NCBI GenBank assembly: GCA_019245115.1
Contig: JAFARZ010000209.1
Location: 1-61,570, forward strand
Length of the DNA stretch: 61,570 nucleotides
Direction of reading: 5' to 3'
DNA from: Streptosporangiaceae bacterium
GTDB taxonomy: Bacteria > Actinomycetota > Actinomycetes > Streptosporangiales > Streptosporangiaceae
Shown here: piece by piece, positions 54,070 to 61,570 of the stretch
How positions within the stretch are numbered: position 1 is the first letter of the stretch
How the letters are laid out: each line of letters opens with the position of its first letter
The notes under the pieces: model-generated
The model's database searches: none
What the model was told of the DNA's origin: nothing
The model's input: the letters and a program-made list of their open reading frames with translations, nothing else
Made by a program: the position numbers and the translations under genes

Positions 54070-55458
54070 GTGACCTTGCCGAGGCAGAAAATCGTCATCC
54101 TGGGCGGCGGACCAGGAGGTTATGAGGCCGCGCTGGTCGCAGCCCAGCTCGACGCCGACGTAACCGTGGTGGACGAAGATGGCCCGGGCGGCGCCTGCGT
54201 CCTGACCGACTGCGTGCCGTCCAAGACGCTGATCGAGACGTCAAGCACGATGACAGTCTTCAAGGGCGCCGCAACCCTGGGCATCCGGACAGAGCACCTT
54301 GCTACCCCGCCGGTCGATGCGAAGGGCTTGTACCAGCGGATCAAATCTCTCGCCGCCGCCCAGTCAAGCGACATCGGCGCGAGGCTCAAGGCCGAAGGGG
54401 TCACGGTCATCAGGGGCCGGGGCAGCCTGAAGAGCGCGGTCGCCGTCCAGACACCGGACGGCGACCTGGAAGCCGACGCGATCTTGATCGCGACCGGCGC
54501 GCACCCCCGGATCCTTCCCGGCGCCGAGCCCGACGGCGAGCGGATCCTCACCTGGCGCCAGCTCTACGACCTCGACGAGCTGCCGGAGAGCCTGATCGTG
54601 ATCGGCTCCGGCGTCACCGGCGCCGAGTTCGCCAGCGCCTATCAGGCGCTGGGCAGCAACGTGACCCTTGTCTCGTCCCGGCAGCGCGTGCTGCCGGGCG
54701 AGGACGCGGACGCCGCCGCGTTGATCGAAGATGTCTGGCGGCGTCGTGGCATGACCGTGCTCAGCCAGTCCCGTGGCCAGGCGGTACGCCGGGATTCCGG
54801 CGGCGTGACCGTCACGCTCACCGACGGCAAGGAGATAACCGGGTCGCATTGCCTGATGACCGTCGGCATGGTCCCGAATACCGAAGGCATCGGCCTCGAC
54901 CGCGCCGGCGTCAAGCGCGACTCCCGCGGTTTCATCGAGGTGGACCGGGTGTCCCGGACCAGCGCGCATGGCGTATACGCGGCCGGTGACTGCACCGGAG
55001 TGCTGATGCTGGCCAGCGTCGCGGCGATGCAGGGCAGGATCGCGATGTGGCACAGCCTGGGCGAGGCGGTCCACCCGATCCGGCTCAGTCGCGTTGCCGC
55101 GACGATCTTCACCGATCCGGAGATCGCCACTGTGGGCGTGTCCCAGCGTGCGGTCACCGAGGGAGAGGTGCAGGCCAGGGCGTTCAACCTGCCGCTGGCC
55201 ACTAACCCGCGAGCCAAGATGGCCGGCATCCAGGATGGTTTCGTGAAGCTGTTCACCAGCCCAGGCACCGCGAGGGTGCTCGGTGGTGTGGTGGTCGCGC
55301 CGCGAGCCAGTGAGCTGATCCTGCCCATCTCGCTCGCGGTCGAGCAGCACCTCACCGCCGCCCAGCTGGCCCAGACGTTCACTGTCTACCCGTCCCTGTC
55401 CGGCAGCGTGACCGAGACCGCCCGGCGGCTCATGGATTTCGCGACGGAAGATAAATAG
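54070..55458 (+). CDS. lpdA: NAD(P)H quinone/dihydrolipoamide reductase-like flavoprotein (LpdA type)
   Basis: The 462-residue FAD protein starts at GTG 54070. It has the FAD-binding VILGGGPGGYEAA, the redox motif GGACVLTDCVPSK (a CX4C pair), a second Rossmann motif VIGSGVTGAEFASAY, and the FAD site GVYAAGDCTGV. The C-terminal His-Glu active-site segment of true lipoamide dehydrogenases is replaced by FTVYPSLSGSVTE. This is as in mycobacterial LpdA, which acts as an NAD(P)H:quinone reductase rather than in 2-oxoacid dehydrogenases. No acyltransferase genes lie nearby, in line with that. Confidence 0.92.
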   Translation: MTLPRQKIVILGGGPGGYEAALVAAQLDADVTVVDEDGPGGACVLTDCVPSKTLIETSSTMTVFKGAATLGIRTEHLATPPVDAKGLYQRIKSLAAAQSSDIGARLKAEGVTVIRGRGSLKSAVAVQTPDGDLEADAILIATGAHPRILPGAEPDGERILTWRQLYDLDELPESLIVIGSGVTGAEFASAYQALGSNVTLVSSRQRVLPGEDADAAALIEDVWRRRGMTVLSQSRGQAVRRDSGGVTVTLTDGKEITGSHCLMTVGMVPNTEGIGLDRAGVKRDSRGFIEVDRVSRTSAHGVYAAGDCTGVLMLASVAAMQGRIAMWHSLGEAVHPIRLSRVAATIFTDPEIATVGVSQRAVTEGEVQARAFNLPLATNPRAKMAGIQDGFVKLFTSPGTARVLGGVVVAPRASELILPISLAVEQHLTAAQLAQTFTVYPSLSGSVTETARRLMDFATEDK

Positions 55459-55519
55459 CGCAACCTTTGACCCGCCCTCTGGCTTCTCCCATGTGCGGGC
55501 ACCGGATTCCTTTTTTGTC

Positions 55520-55864
55520 CTAGTGAGACGGGTGGCCGAGGTCGGGGTCGTCGGGTGGCTCGAGGCCGTGGCGGCGCATGCGCGACACCCGCAGTTCGGA
55601 CGCGTACATCGCGACGATCCCCACGCTGGTGAGCAGGAACAGCGCGGGCACCGCGATATGCAGCCAGATCGGTCCGGGCAGGGCCACCCCGAGCACGGCG
55701 GCGATCGGCAGCGTGGCGGCCAGATGCCGCAGCGTCATCCGGCCACGCCAGCCCGCGTCGGTCAGGTCATGGCGGAGCCAGTCGTAATAACGCGGGGGCA
55801 GCCGGAATCCGAGGGCGAACAGCAGTTGCCGCCCGAGTCCGGGGTCGCCGGACCGGCGCGCCAT
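55520..55864 (-). CDS. Small membrane protein (DUF5313-like)
   Basis: The 114-residue protein has an N-terminal amphipathic part with FALGFRLPPRYYDWLRHDLT and two membrane helices (LAATLPIAAVLGVALPG and IAVPALFLLTSVGIVAMYA). It ends in a charged tail. The length and the RLPxRYYDWxxHD motif resemble DUF5313, a family of unknown function. It is 2 bp from the biotinyl fragment gene, and both are transcribed leftward. Confidence 0.7.
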   Translation of the reverse strand: MARRSGDPGLGRQLLFALGFRLPPRYYDWLRHDLTDAGWRGRMTLRHLAATLPIAAVLGVALPGPIWLHIAVPALFLLTSVGIVAMYASELRVSRMRRHGLEPPDDPDLGHPSH

Positions 55865-55866
55865 GC

Positions 55867-56127
55867 TTACCCCTCGATCTGGCAGATCGGCACGCCGGAT
55901 GTGACGGTCTGGCCGACGGTAACGGACAGGCCGGTGACCGTGCCGCCCTTGTGGGCGGCGAGCGGCTGTTCCATCTTCATGGCTTCAAGCACTACCACGG
56001 TGTCGCCTGCCGATACCTGCTGGCCCTCGGTTCGCGTCCAGCACCTTACGACGTTAGCCGAATTGTAAAGCGTAAGATAACCTCGCCGACGACTGCATGA
56101 TGTCGTGAGCAGCGGTGATGCCGTCAA
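55867..56127 (-). pseudogene. Biotinyl-domain remnant of an acyl-CoA carboxylase alpha subunit
   Basis: An 86-codon frame encodes [20 protein letters not shown], with the biotin-accepting Lys in EAMKM, then [15 protein letters not shown] and a final strand. The first beta strand (usual PMPGTV) is missing. The ~20 residues before TEGQQV look random, and the biotin carboxylase domain is absent upstream. Most likely a deletion left only the C-terminal end of an AccA-like gene. A stand-alone ~70-residue biotinylated protein is the alternative. Confidence 0.6.
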
Positions 56128-56443
56128 TAGGAGCCGCGGACGCCGGTTTGTCGCTCGCTATACGCACTTCCTCAACCGAAGTGTGATCTCGGGTACGTAG
56201 AGTAAGCGTCATACCGGTCGCGAGGCCGTTCCTAGGACCCGTACCACGGGATCCGGACTAGGGGTAGGGAGCCGGTAGCCGGCGCTCGATGGCGAGTGCC
56301 GTCGGACGCTTGTTGTCGGCGACGTTTCGTTACGAAGCGGTAACGATAACGCATTACCCGTAGGTACGGAAGGGAGCCCGCTAGGTGAGCATGATCATCT
56401 CGGGGGAGCCTGGGATGAGACGAGCGCGAGCGGGAGGCACAGC
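56128..56443. other. Intergenic region upstream of the GGDEF-EAL gene
   Basis: The 316-bp spacer has no gene. GTTAC (56329-56333) and GTAAC (56340-56344) form an inverted repeat in an AT-richer patch ending ATAACGCATTACCC, a candidate promoter/operator. GGAGGCACAGC provides the ribosome-binding site just before the ATG at 56444. Confidence 0.5.
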
Positions 56444-59260
56444 ATGAGCGTGGTGTGCATGCTGGCCTGGTGCGGGGCGGCGGTTAGCCTGTGGTCGCGA
56501 TCAAGACGGGGGAATAGTTCCCGCTACTCGGGCGGCGGTGCATATCTGTGGCTCGCGGCTGCCGCTGGGCTGTGGTGTGCTGGCCTCATCGCGTCCCAGC
56601 TGGACGGCGGCGCCGTGGGACTCTCGTTCGCCGACCTGCCGCCACTGCTGGCCGTGGCCAGCGCGGCGGTCGGCATCATGCTGCTCATCGGGCCGCGCCG
56701 GGATTCCGACGCTACTGCTGACCGGGGGGACCCATCCTCCCTGGACACGCCGTCGGCCTCGGTGCTGCCCGGGCTGGCCGACGGTTACGTGATGGCCGTC
56801 GCCCTGCTGGTCATCGGCTGGGTGGCGTTGTTCGGCGGGGAATTCCACCGCTCCGGCGCCCGCCCCGGCACGTTCCTGCTGGACCTCATCCACCCGCTGG
56901 CCGACCTGGCCGTCCTCGGCGCACTGCTGCCGCTGGTCACGGCGGCCTGGCGGCGGGCAACGCTGCCGTACCTCGCGCTGCTCGCGGTCGCCGTCTCCGA
57001 CTCGCTGGCGGTCGGGCAGCGCGTGTCCGGCAGCCATCCCGCGCTCGCCGCGCAGCTGATGGCGATCCTCGCCGCGCTGCTGTTCGGCCTGGCGCCGTGG
57101 AACGAGACGACGTCAAGGTTGCCGGTGCCCGCCCGCGTGCAGCTGCCAGGCATGGCCAACGCGGGCGCCGCGACCGTCGTGGCCGCGCTTTCGGTTTGCG
57201 TCGCCACCGTCGCGGTGGTGGCGAACGGGCTGGCCGGCGCCCCGTCCTCCGGGCTCGCCCTGGTAGTGGCAGGCGGCGCCGGCGTGCTGGTCCTGGCCGC
57301 CCGGATCTTCATGCTGGTCCGGGAGAACGGCCTGATGCTCTCGATCTGGCGCGAATCCAGCCGGAACCTGCGGGACCTGGCCAATCGGACCAGTGATGTC
57401 GTGCTGGTGTGCGACGTCAACGGGACCGTGCGGTACGCCAGCACCGCGGTAGCCGGGTACGGATACGCGCCGGGCGAGCTCGAGGGCAGACGGCTGACGG
57501 ATTTCGTCCACCCGGAGGACCAGCGGACCGCGGCGAGGGCTGTCCGGCAGGCGCTCGGCGTGCCGGAGGAGGGGGATGGAGTCCCTCCGGAGGACAGGAG
57601 CGCCCCGCACGGCCGGTTCCCGTGCCGGGTCCGTGCCGCGGACGGGACCTGGCGGCACATAGAGGCGACCGCCATGCGGATTGACGTGCCAGGCGAACCG
57701 CGCGGGTCCGGGCAACTGCTTGTCACCGCGCGGGATGTGAGCGACCAGGTGGCACTGCGGCAGCAGGTCACCCACCTGACCTTCCACGACGGCCTGACCG
57801 GCCTGCCCAACCGGGCGTACATGGAGGAACGGGCCAGGGACGGGCTGCGGGCCGCCGCGGCGCGCGCGAACGGGCAGGGCGGACCGGACGGGCAGCGAAC
57901 CGCCGGAGTGATCTTCCTGGACCTCGACCGGTTCACCGCGGTCAATGACTCGGTCGGGCACGGGGCGGGAGACCTGGTGCTGGCGCAAGCGGCCCGGCGG
58001 CTGCGCGCCGTGGTACCTGGGCACGACACCGTGGCCCGCTGGGGCAGTGACGAGTTCGCCGTGCTGGTGGAGGCGCGGCTGGCCGAGATGGGAGGGAATC
58101 GGGCGGGTACGGGAGGGAATCGGGCGGGTACGGGAGGGAGTCGGGCGGGCCAGATAGAAGGCGCGCAGGAGATCGTCGAGATCGCCAACCGGCTGGCCGG
58201 TGCCATCGCCGCCGAGCCGTTCCGGGTGGCGGGGCAGCAGATCGCGCTCACCGCCAGCGTGGGCGTGGCGCTGGTCGGTGCGGATCCCAGCGAGGATCGG
58301 TCCCCGGCCGAGCATCAGGCCGGAGTCGTGTTGCGTAACGCGGACGTGGCGATGTCTCGGGCCAAGGAGGCCGGCGGCGACCGGGTCGAGATCTACGCGG
58401 CGCACATGCATGCCGACGTGGTCCGCAGGCTTGAGCTGGTCAGCGACCTGCAGCAGGCGATCGCCAACGGTGAACTGGCGCTGCACTACCAGCCGGTGGT
58501 CGAGCTGGCGACTTCGCGGGTCACCGGCGCCGAGGCCCTGGTCCGCTGGCGGCGCGGTGAGCAGGCCGTCGCGCCACGGGAATTCCTGCGGGTGGCGGAG
58601 GAGTCCGGGCTGATCATCCCGCTCGGGGAATGGGTGCTGCGCGAGGTGTGCGCCCAGGGCGCGGCGTGGCGTCGCGCTTCCTGGGATATTGGCGTGTCGG
58701 TCAACCTGTCCGCCCGCCAGATCAGTGCGCCGTCGTTCCCGGCGAATGTGTCCGCTGTGCTGGCGGAGACCGGTTTGCCGGCCAGCGCGCTGACCGTGGA
58801 GGTCAACGAGCGCATCCTTGTCGAGCACGCCGGACAGGTGGTCGACCGGCTGGCCGAGCTGCGCGCGCTGGGTGTCCGGCTGGCCATCGACGACTTCGGC
58901 ACCGGTTACGCGTCGCTGGCCTACCTGCGTCAGCTGCCGGTCGACATCATCAAGATCGACCCGTCGTTCGTGGACGGCCTCGGCCGCGACGAAACGCTCG
59001 CGTTGCTGACCCGGACGGTCGTCCAGGTCGGCCGCGATCTCGGTCTTCAGGTCGTCGCCGAGGGCATCGAGCAGCCGCATCAGCTCGCCGCGCTGCGCGA
59101 GATGGGCTGCGGTTACGGCCAGGGATTCCTGGTCGCCCGCCCGATGGCCGCTCCAGGAGTGGAGGCATTGATCAGGACGTCGTCCAGCCCTCCGCCGCCG
59201 GAGCCGGTCGCCGGCCAACCTACCGTCTCAGCATGTGAGACAACTTCCGCCATTGGTTGA
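56444..59260 (+). CDS. Membrane PAS-GGDEF-EAL c-di-GMP turnover protein
   Basis: The 938-residue protein has about nine hydrophobic segments (1-295), then a PAS domain (about 305-430; VRYASTAVAGYGYAPGELEG). The GGDEF domain (about 445-620) has the signature RWGSDEF near 533, degenerate from GGDEF. The EAL domain (about 640-905) has EALVRW near 696, NLSARQ, EVNERIL, DDFGTGYASLAYL, KIDPSFV and EGIE. The EAL catalytic residues look complete, so phosphodiesterase activity is likely and the cyclase doubtful. A 21-bp tandem array (58090-58151) adds GGNRAGT-type repeats inside the GGDEF domain. Confidence 0.93.
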   Translation: MSVVCMLAWCGAAVSLWSRSRRGNSSRYSGGGAYLWLAAAAGLWCAGLIASQLDGGAVGLSFADLPPLLAVASAAVGIMLLIGPRRDSDATADRGDPSSLDTPSASVLPGLADGYVMAVALLVIGWVALFGGEFHRSGARPGTFLLDLIHPLADLAVLGALLPLVTAAWRRATLPYLALLAVAVSDSLAVGQRVSGSHPALAAQLMAILAALLFGLAPWNETTSRLPVPARVQLPGMANAGAATVVAALSVCVATVAVVANGLAGAPSSGLALVVAGGAGVLVLAARIFMLVRENGLMLSIWRESSRNLRDLANRTSDVVLVCDVNGTVRYASTAVAGYGYAPGELEGRRLTDFVHPEDQRTAARAVRQALGVPEEGDGVPPEDRSAPHGRFPCRVRAADGTWRHIEATAMRIDVPGEPRGSGQLLVTARDVSDQVALRQQVTHLTFHDGLTGLPNRAYMEERARDGLRAAAARANGQGGPDGQRTAGVIFLDLDRFTAVNDSVGHGAGDLVLAQAARRLRAVVPGHDTVARWGSDEFAVLVEARLAEMGGNRAGTGGNRAGTGGSRAGQIEGAQEIVEIANRLAGAIAAEPFRVAGQQIALTASVGVALVGADPSEDRSPAEHQAGVVLRNADVAMSRAKEAGGDRVEIYAAHMHADVVRRLELVSDLQQAIANGELALHYQPVVELATSRVTGAEALVRWRRGEQAVAPREFLRVAEESGLIIPLGEWVLREVCAQGAAWRRASWDIGVSVNLSARQISAPSFPANVSAVLAETGLPASALTVEVNERILVEHAGQVVDRLAELRALGVRLAIDDFGTGYASLAYLRQLPVDIIKIDPSFVDGLGRDETLALLTRTVVQVGRDLGLQVVAEGIEQPHQLAALREMGCGYGQGFLVARPMAAPGVEALIRTSSSPPPPEPVAGQPTVSACETTSAIG
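58090..58151 (+). repeat. In-frame 21-bp tandem array in the GGDEF domain
   Basis: GGGAGGGAATCGGGCGGGTA plus C occurs twice, then a third degenerate copy. It encodes GGNRAGT units between the active loop and the next helix. Confidence 0.9.
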
Positions 59261-59294
59261 CGATTGCGCTCAGTCAGGCAGTATCGTGGTACGC

Positions 59295-59342
59295 GTGAAT
59301 CAGACGTTGACTCTCGTACTTGGCCAGCGCGCAGGCAGCTGA
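59295..59342 (+). CDS. ilvB leader peptide
   Basis: GTG 59295 opens a 15-codon frame, MNQTLTLVLGQRAGS, ending TGA at 59340. The Leu/Val-rich LTLVLG core followed by a basic residue resembles actinobacterial ilvB leader peptides. Ribosome stalling at the Leu/Val codons would bias folding of the downstream hairpins. Too short for usual gene calling; placement just ahead of an attenuator is the main support. Confidence 0.75.
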   Translation: MNQTLTLVLGQRAGS

Positions 59343-59397
59343 CCAAGAAGCTCACTGCGCGCGCCCCTCGACTGCCGGACGGCACGAGGGGTTTTTT
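59327..59397 (+). terminator. Attenuator of the ilvB operon
   Basis: GCGCGCAG (59327-59334) pairs with CTGCGCGC (59355-59362) as a pause/antiterminator-type stem overlapping the leader peptide. The terminator stem CCCCTCG...CGAGGGG (59364-59391), with inner TGCCG/CGGCA, is followed by TTTTTT (59392-59397). This is the clearest U-tailed terminator in the window. It controls read-through into ilvB. Confidence 0.88.
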
Positions 59398-59459
59398 GTT
59401 GCCGGTGTTCCCAACCGCCTTCGCGCCACAGACCAGATGGAAGCCAGGGAGACTATCCG

Positions 59460-61544
59460 ATGACCGAGACAACGGGCCGTAACGGCGCCAGGCCTCCGGA
59501 ACCAGCTGGGACCGCCGCGCCCGCTGGTGCGGCGGCGCCCACTCCGCGCGACCTGGCTGCCCGCGCCCACGCGCAGCCCCAGGCCCAACCCCACCCGCCG
59601 GTCCGGCCGCACACTCAGCCCCAGTCCGAGCCGGCCAAGTCGTACGTCCAGCCCCGTCCGCCGCAGGCCAGCCCCCAGGCCACCGCCGTCCCGCCATCGG
59701 CCACGGTCGGCCCGGGCAAGGCGCGGATAACCGGCGCCCAGGCGCTGGTGCACGCCCTGGAACGGGTCGGGACCGATGTGGTGTTCGGCATTCCGGGCGG
59801 CGCGATCCTGCCGGCCTACGACCCGCTGATGGACTCCACCGTGATCCGCCACATCCTGGTCCGGCACGAGCAGGGCGCGGGGCATGCCGCTACCGGATAC
59901 GCCCAGGCCACCGGCAAGGTCGGGGTGTGCATGGCGACCAGCGGACCCGGCGCGACCAACCTGGTCACGCCGCTCGCCGACGCGTACATGGACTCGGTGC
60001 CGATCGTCGCGATCACCGGCCAGGTGTCGACCAACCTCATCGGCACTGACGGCTTCCAGGAAGCGGACATCTCCGGGATCACCATCCCGATCACCAAGCA
60101 CAACTTCCTCGTGACCAAGGCGGAGGACATCGCGCGGACCATCGGCGAGGCGTTCCACGTGGCGTCCACCGGCCGTCCCGGACCCGTCCTGGTGGACATC
60201 GCCAAGGACGCCATGCAGGCGACAACCGAATTCGCCTGGCCGGTGCAGTTCGACCTGCCCGGCTATCACCCCGTGACCAGGCCGCACGCCCGGCAGGTGC
60301 GCGAGGCCGCCCGCCTGATGACCGAGTCGAAGCGTCCGGTGCTCTACGTCGGCGGCGGGGTGATCAAGGCCGGGGCCGCCGCTCAGCTGGCCGAGCTCGC
60401 GGAGCTGACCGGCATCCCGGTGATCACCACGCTGATGGCGCGTGGCGCGTTTCCTGACCGGCACCGGCAGCACCTGGGCATGCCGGGCATGCACGGCACG
60501 GTGGCGGCGGTCGGCGCGCTGCAGAAGTCCGATTTGATCGTCGCGCTGGGCACCAGGTTCGACGACCGGGTGACCGGCAAGCTGGACACGTTCGCCCCGG
60601 GCGCGCTGATCGTGCACGCCGACATCGACCCGGCCGAGATCTCCAAGAACCGCCGCGCCGACGTGCCGATCGTCGGCGACTGCCGTGAGGTGATCGCGGA
60701 TCTGGTCACCGCGGTGCGGGCCGACCACGGGCAGGGGCGCCGCCCTGACCTGACCGCCTGGCGAGCCCAGCTCGACAAGTACCGGGACACCTACCCGCTG
60801 GGCTATGACCAGCCGGATGACGGCACGCTCGCGCCGCAGCACGTGGTGGAGCGGATCGGGAAGATCGCGGGCCCGGAGGCGGTGTACGTGGCCGGCGTCG
60901 GCCAGCACCAGATGTGGGCGGCCCAGTTCATCGACTACGAGAACCCGGGCACCTGGATCAACTCGGGCGGCCTCGGCACCATGGGCTTCGCCGTGCCGGC
61001 CGCGATGGGCGCCAAGGTCGGCCGCCCGGACACCACCGTGTGGGCGATCGACGGCGACGGCTGCTTCCAGATGACCAACCAGGAGCTGGCCACCTGCGCC
61101 CTAGAGGGCATCGGGGTCAAGGTCGCGGTCATCAACAACGGCAGCCTGGGCATGGTCAGGCAGTGGCAGACGCTGTTCTACAACGAGCGGTACTCCAACA
61201 CCGACCTGCACCCAGGGGGGCCAGGGGGGTACGGGGGGGCGGGCAGCCCCCCCGTGCCGGGGGGTCACCGGGGGGTCGCCCCCCGGGGGAAACACGGCAC
61301 CCGCATCCCGGACTTCGTCAAGCTCGCCGAGGCGTACGGCTGCGAGGGCATCCGCTGCGAGCAGACCGCCGACGTGGACACGGTGATCGAGCGGGCCATG
61401 GCCATCGACGACCGCCCGGTCGTCATCGACTTCATCGTGCACAGGGACGCCATGGTCTGGCCCATGGTCGCGGCCGGCACCAGCAACAACGACATCAAGT
61501 TCGCGCGCGGCATGGCGCCGGACTGGGGAGGAGCGTCCGAATGA
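59460..61544 (+). CDS. ilvB: Acetolactate synthase large subunit
   Basis: Condenses pyruvate (or pyruvate plus 2-oxobutyrate) with TPP, FAD and Mg to start branched-chain amino acid synthesis. The 694-residue product is longer than the ~600 norm. The first ~85 residues are a Pro/Ala/Gln-rich extension before [15 protein letters not shown]. Catalytic Glu is in [15 protein letters not shown], and the TPP/Mg motif is [18 protein letters not shown] to [12 protein letters not shown]. After [11 protein letters not shown], residues ~584-611 are a Gly/Pro/Arg-rich insertion encoded by a G6/C6 hairpin pair, before [14 protein letters not shown] resumes. Its stop overlaps the ilvN ATG. Confidence 0.96.
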   Translation: MTETTGRNGARPPEPAGTAAPAGAAAPTPRDLAARAHAQPQAQPHPPVRPHTQPQSEPAKSYVQPRPPQASPQATAVPPSATVGPGKARITGAQALVHALERVGTDVVFGIPGGAILPAYDPLMDSTVIRHILVRHEQGAGHAATGYAQATGKVGVCMATSGPGATNLVTPLADAYMDSVPIVAITGQVSTNLIGTDGFQEADISGITIPITKHNFLVTKAEDIARTIGEAFHVASTGRPGPVLVDIAKDAMQATTEFAWPVQFDLPGYHPVTRPHARQVREAARLMTESKRPVLYVGGGVIKAGAAAQLAELAELTGIPVITTLMARGAFPDRHRQHLGMPGMHGTVAAVGALQKSDLIVALGTRFDDRVTGKLDTFAPGALIVHADIDPAEISKNRRADVPIVGDCREVIADLVTAVRADHGQGRRPDLTAWRAQLDKYRDTYPLGYDQPDDGTLAPQHVVERIGKIAGPEAVYVAGVGQHQMWAAQFIDYENPGTWINSGGLGTMGFAVPAAMGAKVGRPDTTVWAIDGDGCFQMTNQELATCALEGIGVKVAVINNGSLGMVRQWQTLFYNERYSNTDLHPGGPGGYGGAGSPPVPGGHRGVAPRGKHGTRIPDFVKLAEAYGCEGIRCEQTADVDTVIERAMAIDDRPVVIDFIVHRDAMVWPMVAAGTSNNDIKFARGMAPDWGGASE
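61211..61291 (+). repeat. G6/C6 hairpin pair inserted in frame in ilvB (copy 6)
   Basis: Two perfect hairpins: ACGGGGGGGC (61231-61240) with GCCCCCCCGT (61246-61255), and CCGGGGGG (61268-61275) with CCCCCCGG (61279-61286). The second is preceded by GGGGTCA and followed by GGGAAA, echoing GGGGGTCC...GGATAAAA of the intergenic copies. The reading frame stays open. Confidence 0.75.
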
Positions 61545-61570
61545 ACAGGCGGCACGCGCCGTCGCGGACG
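61541..61570 (+). CDS. ilvN: Acetolactate synthase small subunit, 5' end only
   Basis: ATG 61541 overlaps the ilvB stop (ATGA) and opens [10 protein letters not shown] up to the window edge. Position and coupling directly after ilvB make the regulatory ACT-domain subunit the expected product. Only ten codons are visible, so the identification rests on context. Confidence 0.6.
   Translation, partial: MNRRHAPSRT

Noticed and set aside
54070..55458. LpdA as the E3 component of a 2-oxoacid dehydrogenase
   Set aside because: The C-terminal His-Glu active-site segment is missing and no E1/E2 genes are nearby.
61211..61291. ilvB insertion as a frameshift or assembly error
   Set aside because: The frame is restored exactly and the family sequence resumes at once. 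G-tract errors remain possible, so resequencing is suggested.

Overview
The window is a GC-rich chromosomal segment of an actinobacterium. The gene order groES - groEL (His-rich tail) - SigD/ShbA-type sigma factor - guaB - guaB3, the mycobacterial-type LpdA, the PH-domain protein, an ECF42 sigma factor paired with a DGPF protein, and frequent GTG/TTG starts with 4-bp stop/start overlaps all point there. Two acid-active secreted or processed peptidase families (S53 sedolisin and G1 glutamic peptidase) suggest an acidic-soil lifestyle. I cannot assign a genus from sequence alone. I found no tRNA, rRNA, CRISPR array, prophage or intact transposase.

Layout. 1-3.3 kb: decayed 4,5-dihydroxyphthalate decarboxylase-like gene, lipid kinase, histidine kinase and OmpR-type regulator. 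3.4-7.5 kb: small orphan ORF, DUF5666-like anchored protein, MacB/FtsX-type ABC exporter (permease plus ATPase), methyltransferase. 7.5-11.6 kb: pgi-gnd-zwf operon (hexose phosphate/oxidative pentose phosphate). 11.8-20.4 kb: LuxR-type STAND regulator, enoyl-CoA hydratase, ECF42 sigma factor and DGPF protein, DUF2254 protein, TetR and DHA2 efflux pump. 20.4-21.5 kb: gene-free repeat island. 21.5-29.6 kb: S53 peptidase, fold-III PLP enzyme, G1 peptidase, MFS transporter, diguanylate cyclase. 30-32 kb: kynU-kynA. 32-35 kb: guaA and a CNNM/CorC protein. 35-38 kb: galTEK. 38-46.8 kb: coiled-coil protein, CIRCE-groES-groEL, sigma factor, guaB, guaB3, trpS. 46.8-52 kb: D,D-carboxypeptidase, methylmalonyl-CoA mutase-type subunit, glutamate-cysteine ligase-like protein, M20 amidohydrolase. 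52.6-59.3 kb: PH protein, GGCT-like protein, lpdA, DUF5313-like protein, biotinyl remnant, PAS-GGDEF-EAL protein. 59.3-61.6 kb: attenuated ilvB and the start of ilvN.

Gene functions fit together as housekeeping blocks: purine synthesis (guaA, guaB, guaB3), central sugar metabolism (pgi, gnd, zwf, galTEK), chaperonins, branched-chain amino acid synthesis under leader-peptide attenuation, tryptophan catabolism, and two c-di-GMP proteins.

The most unusual content is not a gene cluster but a population of dispersed, structured DNA repeats. A polar G6/C6 hairpin element sits between convergent genes at four loci. It shows compensatory base changes and overlaps or supplies the stop codons of neighbouring genes. 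A related copy is inserted in frame in ilvB. A 54-bp palindrome (three loci), a ~70-bp structured repeat (three loci), a tandem GGGGTAC hairpin (two loci) and several minisatellites that include stop codons fill the intergenic spaces. Together they suggest an active or recently active process that reshapes gene 3' ends in this genome.
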